Part shown: in pieces, positions 26,170-34,556 of the stretch
How the letters are laid out: every line of letters begins with the position of its first letter
How positions within the stretch are numbered: position 1 is the stretch's first letter
Assembly (NCBI GenBank): GCA_963839175.1
Contig: CAWIUB010000021.1
Location: forward strand, 57,077 to 121,076
Direction: 5' to 3'
DNA length: 64,000 nt
Source of the DNA: CAWIUB01 sp963839175
Lineage (GTDB): Bacteria > Actinomycetota > Actinomycetes > Mycobacteriales > Jatrophihabitantaceae
The notes under the pieces: model-generated
Told to the model about the DNA's origin: nothing
The model's input: the letters and a program-made list of their open reading frames with translations, nothing else
Database searches by the model: none
Program-made: the position numbers and the translations under genes

Positions 26170-27330
26170 CTAGAGGTTGCCGCGACGGGCCTGCTCGCGC
26201 TCGATCGCCTCGAACAGCGCCTTGAAATTGCCCTTCCCGAAGCCTAGCGAGCCGTGCCGTTCGATGAGCTCGAAGAACACAGTGGGCCGGTCCTGCACCG
26301 GCTTGGTGAAGATCTGCAGCAGGTACCCGTCCTCGTCTCGGTCGGCGAGGATCTTCAGGGCCCGCAGGACGTCTACTGGCACCCGGGTGTCGCCCACCCA
26401 GTCGCCGAGCGTGTCGTAGTAGGTGTCCGGGGTCTGTAAGAACTCGACGCCCATCTCTCGCATCGCGCGCACCGTCGACACGATGTCGCCGGTGGCAAGT
26501 GCAATGTGCTGCACGCCCGGGGCGCCGTAGAACTCGAGATACTCGTCGATCTGCGACTTGCGCTTGCCGTGCGCCGGCTCGTTCAGCGGGAACTTAACCC
26601 GGTGGTTGCCGCTCGCGACGACCTTGGACATCAGCGCGGAGTACTCAGTGGCGATATCGTCGCCGATGAACTCCTTCAGGTTCGTGAAGCCCATGACCCG
26701 GTTGTAGAAACCGACCCACTCGTCCATCTGGCCCAGTTCCACGTTACCGACGCAATGGTCGATCGCCTGGAAATACCGCGTCAGGTGGTGCCCGGGCTTG
26801 CCCGCGAACAGGGGCCCGTGAGCGACGAAGCCGGGGAGGAAGGGCCCCTCGTAGCCCGACCGGTCGAGCAGCGTGTGCCGGGTCTGCCCGTAGGTCGCGA
26901 TAGCCGCGACCCGCACCGTGCCGTGCTGGTCGGTCAGGTCGTGCGGCTCGTCGAGGATCGTGGCACCGGTGGCCCGCGCATGCTCGACGGCGCGGTAGAC
27001 GTCGGGCACCTCGAGCGCGAGGTCGCTGACGCCGTCGCCGTGCGCCGCGACCGACGCCCCCACCGCGGTGCCGGCTCGCACCTCGCCGGTCAGCACGAAC
27101 CGGGCCTTGCCCGAGACGAGGACGTACTCGGCGAGCTCTCGGCTGCCAGTCTCCGGTCCGCGATAGGCCACGCAGCGCATGCCGAACGCGGTTGAGTAGT
27201 AGTGGGCGGCCTGCCTGGCGTTGCCGACCCAAAACCGTACATGGTCCATGCCGATCACCGGGAAGACGTCGTGGGCCCGGTCGTGGGCTACCGCCCCGAC
27301 CAGGGTGTCGATTGCCATCGTGTCGCTCAT
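26170..27330 (-). CDS. hpd: 4-hydroxyphenylpyruvate dioxygenase
   Basis: 386 residues from ATG 27330, with GGAG 7 nt upstream. Two VOC domains form the enzyme that turns 4-hydroxyphenylpyruvate into homogentisate. The iron ligands are visible: H192 (AIDHCVGNV), H275 (GVQHIALAT) and E354 (VFFELIERHG). The C-terminal gating helix GFGKGNFKALFEAIE is conserved. It heads the tyrosine-degradation operon and is divergent from an Lrp/AsnC regulator that probably controls it. Confidence 0.96.
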   Translation of the reverse strand: MSDTMAIDTLVGAVAHDRAHDVFPVIGMDHVRFWVGNARQAAHYYSTAFGMRCVAYRGPETGSRELAEYVLVSGKARFVLTGEVRAGTAVGASVAAHGDGVSDLALEVPDVYRAVEHARATGATILDEPHDLTDQHGTVRVAAIATYGQTRHTLLDRSGYEGPFLPGFVAHGPLFAGKPGHHLTRYFQAIDHCVGNVELGQMDEWVGFYNRVMGFTNLKEFIGDDIATEYSALMSKVVASGNHRVKFPLNEPAHGKRKSQIDEYLEFYGAPGVQHIALATGDIVSTVRAMREMGVEFLQTPDTYYDTLGDWVGDTRVPVDVLRALKILADRDEDGYLLQIFTKPVQDRPTVFFELIERHGSLGFGKGNFKALFEAIEREQARRGNL

Positions 27331-27460
27331 GACATGCTCCAGTCTCGCGACGATTTGCCTAGCAGTGGAACGCCGCGATGCCCTCAGGAGCAATAATGAG
27401 CGCAATGGGTTTGCAAAATGCTCAGCCGAGCTGGGTTGGTTGGCCTTGGAGGTGCTCAGA

Positions 27461-27958
27461 ATGACCACTCCGCTGGACACGCTGGACGTGCGCTTGCTGG
27501 CGCTGGTTCACGACTCGCCGCGGGCCGGTTACCTCGAATGGTCGCGCCGGGCGGGCGTCTCGCGCGCCACCGTCCAGGCCCGGCTGGAGCGGATGGAACG
27601 TAGCGGTGTCATCAGGGGCTACGGCCCGGACATCGACCTGGTCTACGCCGGTTTCCCCGTGCGCGCGCTCGCCACGCTGGAGATCTCCCAGGGCGCGCTC
27701 AGCGAGGTCGCCGCGGAACTCGCCAGGATCCCAGAGGTGATCGAAGCCTACGCGACGACGGGCGCTGGCGACGTCCAGTGCAAGCTCGCCGCGGTGTCCC
27801 ACGAAGGCCTGCAAGAGACGCTGCTGCGCATCAGCCGGATCGACGGCGTCGCCCGGTCGACCAGCGTGGTGGTGCTGAGCAGGCTCGTCGAGCAGCGCTT
27901 CCTGCCGCTGCTGGAGGCCCAGCCCAGGGCCGAGCCGCACCGCGTGGCCAACCACTAG
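27461..27958 (+). CDS. Lrp/AsnC-family regulator of the hpd operon
   Basis: 165 residues from ATG 27461; GGAGGT at 27448-27453 fixes the start. The N-terminal helix-turn-helix (LEWSRRAGVSRATVQARLERM) is followed by a RAM ligand-binding domain (GFPVRALATLEIS..., EAYATTGAGDVQCKLAA). Divergent placement 130 nt from hpd suggests control of tyrosine catabolism by an aromatic amino acid or keto acid. The intergenic stretch has an imperfect inverted sequence (GCAATGGGTTTGC) that could be an operator. Its TAG stop shares the bases CTAG with the convergent beta-glucosidase stop. Confidence 0.88.
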   Translation: MTTPLDTLDVRLLALVHDSPRAGYLEWSRRAGVSRATVQARLERMERSGVIRGYGPDIDLVYAGFPVRALATLEISQGALSEVAAELARIPEVIEAYATTGAGDVQCKLAAVSHEGLQETLLRISRIDGVARSTSVVVLSRLVEQRFLPLLEAQPRAEPHRVANH

Positions 27959-30189
27959 CCCCTGTCGGCCTCGGCGATCATCGCCTCCAGATCGTCGGGC
28001 CGGATCGGCGACCCCGGGAAGCGCGCCAGCCGGCTCAGCGGGATCGAACCGAGCATCTTGACCCCGTCGGGATCCAGGCCGGCACGCGCGTACGCATGAC
28101 GCAGGATTCCCGCGCTGGCCGGGTCCCCCATCCATTCGGCCAGCGTCGAGTCTGCCGTGAGCGGGACGGCGACCGGCTCGCCTTCGACCTGCACGGAGAT
28201 CCGACAGCGGATGTCGCGCGACGAGGCACCGACTTCGATCTCGAAAGCGCCGCCCTCGACGACCCATCGGGGATGCGTGCTGTGGAAGTACGCGAAATCG
28301 CGCCCCGCCAAGGTGAACCTGACCTGCCTGGACTCGCCCGGTGCCAATGACACCTTTGCGAAGGCCTTCAGCTCCCGCTCGGGACAGAACACAGATGCTT
28401 CCGGATCACGGACGTACACCTGAACGACCTCCTTGCCCGCGACCGAACCGGTGTTGGTCACCGTGACTGCGACGTCGACGCTGACCTGCGCACCCTCCCC
28501 GCGCACCGTCGCCGACAGGTTCGTGTAGCCGAACCTCGTGTACGACAGTCCGTGCCCGAACGGGAACGAGACGGGCAGCTGCTTCGCGTCGTAGTAGCGA
28601 TAGCCGACCAGCAGGCCCTCGCCGTAGCGCACCACGCCGTTCTCGCCCGGGAAGTTGCCGAACGACGGATTGTCTTGCAGACGCTGGGGAATCGTCTCGG
28701 CCAGCCGGCCCGATGGAGAGATGCTGCCGAACAGCAGGTCCGCGATGGCCCCTCCCCCCGCCTGGCCCAGCAGCCAGCCCTCCAGGATGGCCGGGACCTG
28801 CTGCTGCCATGAGTCGACGGCGACGACCCCGCCGTTGGCCAGGACGACGACAACCCGCGGGTTGGCGTCCGCGACGGCGCGCATCAGCTCGATCTGGTCG
28901 TCGGGGAGGTTCATATCCGAGCGGTCCCATCCCTCGGACTCGTAACTCGGCGGCAGCCCGAGGAACAGCACCACCGTTTCGGCAGCCGCCGCGTTCTCCG
29001 CCGCTTCGACGATCAACGAGTCGTTGCGCTCGTCGACGCCGAAGCCGGGCGCGAACGTGATCTCGCGACCACATGCGGCACGGACCTGGTCGAGCGCAAT
29101 GTCCAGCAGCGTCGGGTTGACCTGCGAGCTTCCGGCGCCCTGGTAGCGCGGCGTGCGGGCGAACTCGCCGATGACCGCGATCGACCCTGGTGCGGACGGG
29201 TCGAGCGGCAATAGCCCGCCGTCGTTCTTCAGCAGCACGGCGCAGTCTCGGGCGACCTCGCGCGCGAGGGCGTGATGCGCCTGCGGGTCGTAGGAGCCGC
29301 CGAGCTCGACGGCCGGACCAGTGCGGTCGAGCAGTCGCAGCAGCCGCGAGACCGCCAGGTCGAGCACCGCTTCGTCCAGGTGGCCGGCCCGCACCGCTGC
29401 GACGAGCTGGGCATCGGTGAGCCCGCCGGACGAGGGCATCTCCAGGTCGAGGCCGGCCTTCAGGCCCGCCACGCGATCGTCGACGGCGCCCCAATCCGAC
29501 ACGACGAGGCCGTCGAAGCCCCACTCCTCGCGCAGCACCTCGGTCAGCAGCCACGGATGCTGCGATGTGTAGATGCCGTTGAGCTTGTTGTACGAGCACA
29601 TCACCGTCCACGGTCTGGCCTGCGTGACGACGTGCTCGAACGCAGCCAGATAGATCTCGCGCAGGGTGCGCTCGTCCACCTCGGCGCTGATCCGCATCCG
29701 GTCGGTCTCCTGGTTGTTGGCCGCGAAGTGCTTGACGGACGTGCCGACGCCCTGGCTCTGCACGCCGTTGACGTACCCGGCGGCGAGTTCCGCGGTGAGT
29801 ACCGGGTCCTCGGACAGGTACTCGAAGTTGCGTCCGCACAGCGGCGTCCGCTTGATGTTTATGCCAGGCCCGAGCAGTACCGCGACGTGTTCGGCGCGCG
29901 CCTCGGCCCCGAGTGCTTCGCCGACCCGCTGGACCAGGTCGGGGTCCCACGACGACCCCAGTGCAGCGGCGGTGGGGAAGCAGGTTGCCGGGACGCTCGC
30001 GCCGAGGCCCAGATGGTCGCCGTCCTCGGTCTGCTTACGCAGGCCGTGCGGCCCGTCAGTCAGCATGATCGACTTGATGCCCACCCGGGGAATCGCCTGG
30101 GTGAGCCAGAAGCCGGATCCGGAGCAGAGGGAGGCCTTCTCCTCGAGCGTGAGCGATGTCAGCAGATCGGCACGATCTGAAGCGGTCAT
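27955..30189 (-). CDS. Glycoside hydrolase family 3 beta-glucosidase
   Basis: 744 residues with the full GH3 layout: (beta/alpha)8 domain, alpha/beta sandwich and C-terminal fibronectin-III-like domain. The nucleophile is the Asp of LVVSDWGAVDDR, substrate contacts lie in SVKHFAANNQETDR, and the acid/base Glu is probably in LGLPPSYESEGWDRSD. No signal peptide, so cytoplasmic. It likely hydrolyses beta-glucosides or cello-oligosaccharides after uptake; the exact sugar is not evident. It ends on a CTAG shared with the lrp stop. Confidence 0.92.
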   Translation of the reverse strand: MTASDRADLLTSLTLEEKASLCSGSGFWLTQAIPRVGIKSIMLTDGPHGLRKQTEDGDHLGLGASVPATCFPTAAALGSSWDPDLVQRVGEALGAEARAEHVAVLLGPGINIKRTPLCGRNFEYLSEDPVLTAELAAGYVNGVQSQGVGTSVKHFAANNQETDRMRISAEVDERTLREIYLAAFEHVVTQARPWTVMCSYNKLNGIYTSQHPWLLTEVLREEWGFDGLVVSDWGAVDDRVAGLKAGLDLEMPSSGGLTDAQLVAAVRAGHLDEAVLDLAVSRLLRLLDRTGPAVELGGSYDPQAHHALAREVARDCAVLLKNDGGLLPLDPSAPGSIAVIGEFARTPRYQGAGSSQVNPTLLDIALDQVRAACGREITFAPGFGVDERNDSLIVEAAENAAAAETVVLFLGLPPSYESEGWDRSDMNLPDDQIELMRAVADANPRVVVVLANGGVVAVDSWQQQVPAILEGWLLGQAGGGAIADLLFGSISPSGRLAETIPQRLQDNPSFGNFPGENGVVRYGEGLLVGYRYYDAKQLPVSFPFGHGLSYTRFGYTNLSATVRGEGAQVSVDVAVTVTNTGSVAGKEVVQVYVRDPEASVFCPERELKAFAKVSLAPGESRQVRFTLAGRDFAYFHSTHPRWVVEGGAFEIEVGASSRDIRCRISVQVEGEPVAVPLTADSTLAEWMGDPASAGILRHAYARAGLDPDGVKMLGSIPLSRLARFPGSPIRPDDLEAMIAEADRG

Positions 30190-30238
30190 CTGGCAAGCAT
30201 GCCCGGAAAGATCGTGGCGTGGCGGCGCCTCCTGATGT

Positions 30239-31498
30239 TCAGCCAGGCAGGCCGTAGGGCAGGTGCGCGTCGGCTTCGATCTCGATCAACCGGTTGTACT
30301 TGGTGACCCGCTCGCCGCGTGCCGGGGCACCGGTCTTGATCTCCCCGCAACCGCTGCCGACCGCGAGGTCGGCAATGAAGGCGTCTTCCGTCTCGCCGGA
30401 GCGGTGTGACACGAACTGCGACCAGCCGGCCTCCCGGCAGATGCGCATCGCCTCGAGCGTCTCGGTGACCGTGCCGATCTGGTTCACCTTGATCAGCGCG
30501 GCGTTCGCAGCCTTGCGGGAGATCGCCTCCCGGATGATCGCCGGGTTGGTGCACAGCAGGTCGTCGCCGACAAGCTGGATCTTCTCGCCGAGCCGGGCCG
30601 TCATCCGCTCCCACCCGTCCCAGTCCGACTCCGCGAGCCCGTCTTCCAACGACCAGACGGGGTACTGATCGGCCATCTGCTCGTAGCGGGTGATCATCTC
30701 GTCGGTCGAGAGTGCGTCGCCGGCGACATGGTAGGCGCCGTCGCGGTAGAACTCGCTCGACGCGGGGTCCATGGCGAGCGCGACGCCGTCTCGTCCGGCC
30801 TTGTATCCGGCATCCTCGATCGAGCTCACCAGAAGAGCGAGCACCTCTTCCGGCGAAGTGAGCTCGGGTGCGAAACCGCCCTCGTCCCCGAGGCCGGCGC
30901 TCAGACCCTGCTTGACGAGCTTGCCGCGAAGCACTGCGTAGATCTCTGCGCCAGCCCGGACCGCCTCGGCGACGGTCGGCGCGCCGAGTGGTGCAAGCAT
31001 GAATTCCTGGAAGTCGAGCTCGTTCCGAGCGTGCTGGCCGCCGTTCACGACGTTGAAGTGCGGCACGGGCATCCTCGGCGTGACGCCTTCGGGCGTCAGC
31101 GATTGCCACAATGGCTGGCCAGCCGCGGTGGCGATCGCGCGTGCCACGGCTATCGATACGCCCACGATTGCGTTCGCACCGAGCCGGGTCTTGTTGGCCG
31201 TCCCGTCAAGCTCGATGAGTGCCGCGTCAACCTCGGCAAGATCCGCGAACGTTTGCCCGCGCAGCCGCTCGGCGATCTCGCCATTGACGTGTTCGACCGC
31301 ATTCACAACGCCCTGCCCGCCATAGCGGGACGCGTCTCCGTCGCGCAGCTCGCGTGCCTCCCGGGTCCCCGTCGACGCACCGGACGGCACGCCGGCTCGA
31401 GCGGCAACACCGTCTGCGAATTCGACGTTCACGGCGAGCGTCGGGCGGGCGCGCGAGTCGAGAATCTCGATCGCCGACAGGGCCTTGATAGTCAGCAT
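30239..31498 (-). CDS. eno: Enolase (divergent, probably a second copy)
   Basis: 419 residues. Catalytic residues of enolase are all present: H156, E206 (GDEGGFAP), metal ligands D244, E285 and D312, K337 (ALIKVNQIGT) and H365-R366-S367 (SHRSGETED). Several usually invariant loops differ: EILDSRARPT instead of DSRGNPT, and VVNGGQHARNELDFQEFM instead of NGGxHAxNxxDxQEFM with small changes. Context (beta-glucosidase, VOC protein) is not the usual eno-divIC neighbourhood of actinobacteria. It converts 2-phosphoglycerate to phosphoenolpyruvate if active; a paralogue with a special expression pattern is inferred. Confidence 0.85.
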   Translation of the reverse strand: MLTIKALSAIEILDSRARPTLAVNVEFADGVAARAGVPSGASTGTREARELRDGDASRYGGQGVVNAVEHVNGEIAERLRGQTFADLAEVDAALIELDGTANKTRLGANAIVGVSIAVARAIATAAGQPLWQSLTPEGVTPRMPVPHFNVVNGGQHARNELDFQEFMLAPLGAPTVAEAVRAGAEIYAVLRGKLVKQGLSAGLGDEGGFAPELTSPEEVLALLVSSIEDAGYKAGRDGVALAMDPASSEFYRDGAYHVAGDALSTDEMITRYEQMADQYPVWSLEDGLAESDWDGWERMTARLGEKIQLVGDDLLCTNPAIIREAISRKAANAALIKVNQIGTVTETLEAMRICREAGWSQFVSHRSGETEDAFIADLAVGSGCGEIKTGAPARGERVTKYNRLIEIEADAHLPYGLPG

Positions 31499-31707
31499 CG
31501 CGACAACTCCATTCAGGTCAACACTGTCGCCCGGAGTATGTCACGACGCCATCCGTCAGCCGAGAGCCGGCTGATCAATTACCGGCGCGAAGCTGCTGCG
31601 TGTGGGCGACGTGGGACGACACGAGCGCTCCGAGGGTGCCCGTGGTGATCGCGTTGACGACATTCATGAAACATCGACGTGCTTCCGATGACGTGGCTGA
31701 CCAGACG

Positions 31708-31990
31708 TCACGGGTTCCCCATCGTGTACGTCCTCAGGATTCCGGCCTGATCGTCCTTCCAGGAGGCGACCAGGTAGCTGCCGATGGTCGGTCGATCTCG
31801 CGGTAGACGGCGCTCAGCCGATTCATCCCGACCAAGCAGGGCCGCGTCGTCCAGGCTGGCGTTGGGCACCCGGATCCCGGTCAAGGTGCCCAGGATGAGC
31901 ACCGCAGGCGCGAGACCGATCGAGAGCACCCGAAACGCCGCACCGAAGCCTGACGCGGGCGACCAGCACCCGTCAACCCGCGACAGCGTT
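31708..31990 (-). pseudogene. Decayed membrane-protein remnant
   Basis: A stretch reading VLILGTLTGIRVPNASLDDAAL ends one frame; the next bases encode GMNRLSAVYREID only in a shifted frame; TIGSYLVASWKDDQAGILRTYT returns to the first frame before a TGA at 31708. This pattern, a transmembrane segment then an R-x-NAS-x-DD loop, resembles the C-terminal part of an actinobacterial integral-membrane protein whose name I do not recall with certainty. With two compensating frameshifts and no start it is a remnant. The rest of 31499-32016 shows no gene. Confidence 0.45.
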
Positions 31991-32016
31991 CGTTGATCAA
32001 CCTTGACGGACGCGCC

Positions 32017-32445
32017 TCAGATGGAGGCGATCTCCCGAACTTGGGTGAGACGGATGTTGTTACCCGACGGATCCCGGAACGACGCGTCGATCCCGTAAGG
32101 CCGTTCCTCGGGCAGCTCGACGAACTCCACGCCCCGGCCCTTGAGCTCCTCGTAGGCCGCCTGACAGTTGTCGGTCGTAAGGAAGATCGTTCCCGCGAAG
32201 CCCTTCGCCATGAGCGCGCGTACCTCCTCAGCTGTCTCGGCATCCATCACCGGCGGCCCGGGGATGGCCATCAGCACGACCGAGATGTCTGGCTGCGCGG
32301 CCGGGCCGACGGTGAGCCAGCGGAAGTTGCCCATCTCGGCAAGCGTCACGTCCGTGCGCACCTCCATGCCGAGCTTGGTGGTGTAGAAGGCGAGCGCCTC
32401 GTCCTGGTCGTGAACCCAAAGCTGCGCCGTGCTGAGCTTGATCAT
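32017..32445 (-). CDS. VOC/glyoxalase-like domain protein
   Basis: 142 residues forming two beta-alpha-beta-beta-beta modules: AQLWVHDQDEALAFYTTKLG at the N-terminus and GVEFVELPEERPYGIDASFRDPSGNNIRL at the C-terminus, typical of the vicinal-oxygen-chelate fold. Candidate metal ligands (Glu and the DPSGN turn) are present, but many such proteins bind antibiotics or have no known substrate. It stands alone with its start toward a long gene-free stretch. No specific reaction is assigned. Confidence 0.8.
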   Translation of the reverse strand: MIKLSTAQLWVHDQDEALAFYTTKLGMEVRTDVTLAEMGNFRWLTVGPAAQPDISVVLMAIPGPPVMDAETAEEVRALMAKGFAGTIFLTTDNCQAAYEELKGRGVEFVELPEERPYGIDASFRDPSGNNIRLTQVREIASI

Positions 32446-33242
32446 CGGTCTCCTCCTGAGTCGGGGTAACTGCCGTGGCCGACGTTATTCATCCCGCAGC
32501 ACGCCTGTCTTCTCGAAACGTGCGGTGTTGCGGGAATCCGCACGTGCGTGCCGGGCAGTTTGTGACGCAGTTTGTGACGTGGTTGCGGCGGTCTAGTGTC
32601 TGTCGCCTGCGGGGATGTCCCGTCGGACTTGTGGGTGAAGCGGCAGGATACCCACCTGTGTAGCCCCGAGCGGATTCGAAGCGCCGCTACCGCCTTGAGA
32701 GGGCGAATCCTGACGCGTTGATCAATGTCGGCTCTTGCTGAAAACCCCCAATTCATTGACCTTCATTGAGCTGGCGACGTTGGCCTTGATCGGCAGTTTT
32801 CGAACCTGGTGTGTACCCGTTGTGTACCCGCGGAGATCAACTTCATTTCGTGCGTCGTCGTTCGAATCTCGTGCCGTGCGATCCTGGGATCCGGCTCTGA
32901 GCCGCCCGAACTCGGGGTGCGGTGTCAATGCTATCTGCCGCGAAACGGCCGATTCCGACCTGCGAGACGGCAGCGGCCGACCCCCTCATAACGCCCGCGC
33001 GGGATCGCCGACTACAGGGCGAGATCGTTTCGGGTGAGCTGCTCGACGATGCGGAGTTCTGTGCGGGCAGACTGAGTGGTCTCACGGAATGCCGCACGGC
33101 TGCGATGCACGCACCTCAGAGCAGTTGCGCAGGCCTGCTGTTGTGGCGGGTCGTTGTGACCGGGTGCTTTCTCTGCGCAGGGGGCTGGGTGCGGCATGAT
33201 GGTTCCTTATCTGCCAGACCCGACCTTCGAGGGGGGTCGACG
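32446..33242. other. Gene-free stretch with two short tandem repeats, possible integration scar
   Basis: No convincing gene in about 800 nt. It contains a 12-nt tandem GCAGTTTGTGAC repeated twice (32555-32578) and an 11-nt tandem TGTGTACCCGT (32810-32830, second copy one base short). A GTTCGAATC (32860-32868) resembles the T-arm of a tRNA but no cloverleaf forms. Paired short repeats around a tRNA-like core recall integrase arm sites, so an old integration site is possible. The last 100 nt lead into the kinase gene, with GAGGGGGG as its ribosome-binding site. Confidence 0.4.
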
Positions 33243-34556
33243 ATGAAGATGCGGAGCGGGACGTCAGATAGCGAGGCCACCCCGGTCAGGGCGGCAGGCG
33301 ACGCAGCGCCAAGCCTTGCTACCCAGCCCGCGGACGCCGCCGCACCGTCGGTCAGGGCGCAACCGGCGCCTGGTCCGGGAAGTCTGTTGAACGACCGGTA
33401 CGAGCTGGGACGGGTCATCGGCTGCGGTGGGATGTCGACAGTGCATCGTGCCTACGACCGCCGCACCGGCCGCGAGGTAGCCGTCAAGATCTCTCGCCCG
33501 GCGGCGGAGATGGTCGACGCGGATGGGCGCACCCGCCGCGAGGTCGACCTGCTGTCCACGCTGGATGACCCTGGCTTGGTGGCGGTCCTCGACGCGGGCG
33601 TGGGCGATGGGGCGACACCGGCATACCTGGTGACTGAGTTCGTCGACGGGCCAACCCTCGCGCAGTGGATCCGCCGCTCGACGTTGACCGAACCGCAGAC
33701 GGCCCGGCTCGGCGCGGCGATGTGCCGGACGCTGGCCTATATCCATGCCCGGGGGATTGTGCACTGCGACGTCAAACCGGCCAACATCCTCATCTCAGCT
33801 AGCAGCGACGGCGACCTCGTCGCACCGAAACTGGCCGATTTCGGCATCGCCACGGCCGGCAACAGCACCCGCCTGACGACCAACGGCGCGACTATAGGCA
33901 CCGCAAACTACCTCAGTCCGGAGCAAGTTCGCGGCGACCGGATAACCGCGGCCACCGATATCTACTCTCTCGGGCTGGTACTGATCGAGGCCCTTACCGG
34001 AACGCTCGCGTACCCGGGCACCGGCGCCGAGGCCGCACGGGCAAGGCTCAACCGGTCGGCGATCATCCCGCACGATGTCGGTCGCGGCTTGCGCACCGTG
34101 CTCGCGGAGATGACAGCACGGGATCCCCTCGACCGACCCGACGCCGGCCGCACGGCGGGCGTCCTGGAAGAGATAGCCGCCGGCTTTGACGGCTCGCTGA
34201 CCGACGAAATTCTGATGCTTGGCCGGCCGGTAACCGAACCGGACGAGCCACCACTCGTTGGTACCCTCAACGCTCCACGGAGGCGCATCATCTTCGCCGG
34301 CGCCGCGGCGGCCGTCGTCCTCGCCGGGTGCGTCGCCCTGACCGCCACCCTCATATCCACCGGATCCAGACCACCCAGACCGGTGCCCCAGGCAGCGCCG
34401 CAAGCCGCAGCGCCTAACCAGCCGACTCCATCGCCGGCAGAACCCACGCAGGCCGGCCCGCCGAAGGTCCGCCCAGCACTACGGCACAAACCAGCCCCGA
34501 CACCGACACCCGCTCGGATCGCCGCCCTAGGTGGCTGGTGTCGAACGGCTGTCTGA
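33243..34556 (+). CDS. Ser/Thr protein kinase, 3' end disrupted by IS insertion
   Basis: 437 residues as it now reads. Pkn-type kinase: Gly-rich loop GCGGMSTV (residues 61-68), K82, HCDVKPAN (174-181, catalytic D176), DFG (199-201), SPEQ for APE, then a transmembrane helix (about 349-371) and a Pro-rich extracellular tail. The loop reads HCD rather than HRD, so it is a non-RD kinase. The original tail ends at L429; the next 8 codons and stop come from the IS1182-type element. The rest of the gene resumes at 36545. Kinase and membrane anchor survive, only the outer tail is lost. AGGGGGG precedes the ATG. Confidence 0.88.
   Translation: MKMRSGTSDSEATPVRAAGDAAPSLATQPADAAAPSVRAQPAPGPGSLLNDRYELGRVIGCGGMSTVHRAYDRRTGREVAVKISRPAAEMVDADGRTRREVDLLSTLDDPGLVAVLDAGVGDGATPAYLVTEFVDGPTLAQWIRRSTLTEPQTARLGAAMCRTLAYIHARGIVHCDVKPANILISASSDGDLVAPKLADFGIATAGNSTRLTTNGATIGTANYLSPEQVRGDRITAATDIYSLGLVLIEALTGTLAYPGTGAEAARARLNRSAIIPHDVGRGLRTVLAEMTARDPLDRPDAGRTAGVLEEIAAGFDGSLTDEILMLGRPVTEPDEPPLVGTLNAPRRRIIFAGAAAAVVLAGCVALTATLISTGSRPPRPVPQAAPQAAAPNQPTPSPAEPTQAGPPKVRPALRHKPAPTPTPARIAALGGWCRTAV

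Noticed and set aside
32860..32875. tRNA gene (GTTCGAATCTCGTGCC)
   Set aside because: The T-stem does not pair and no anticodon or acceptor stem could be drawn.
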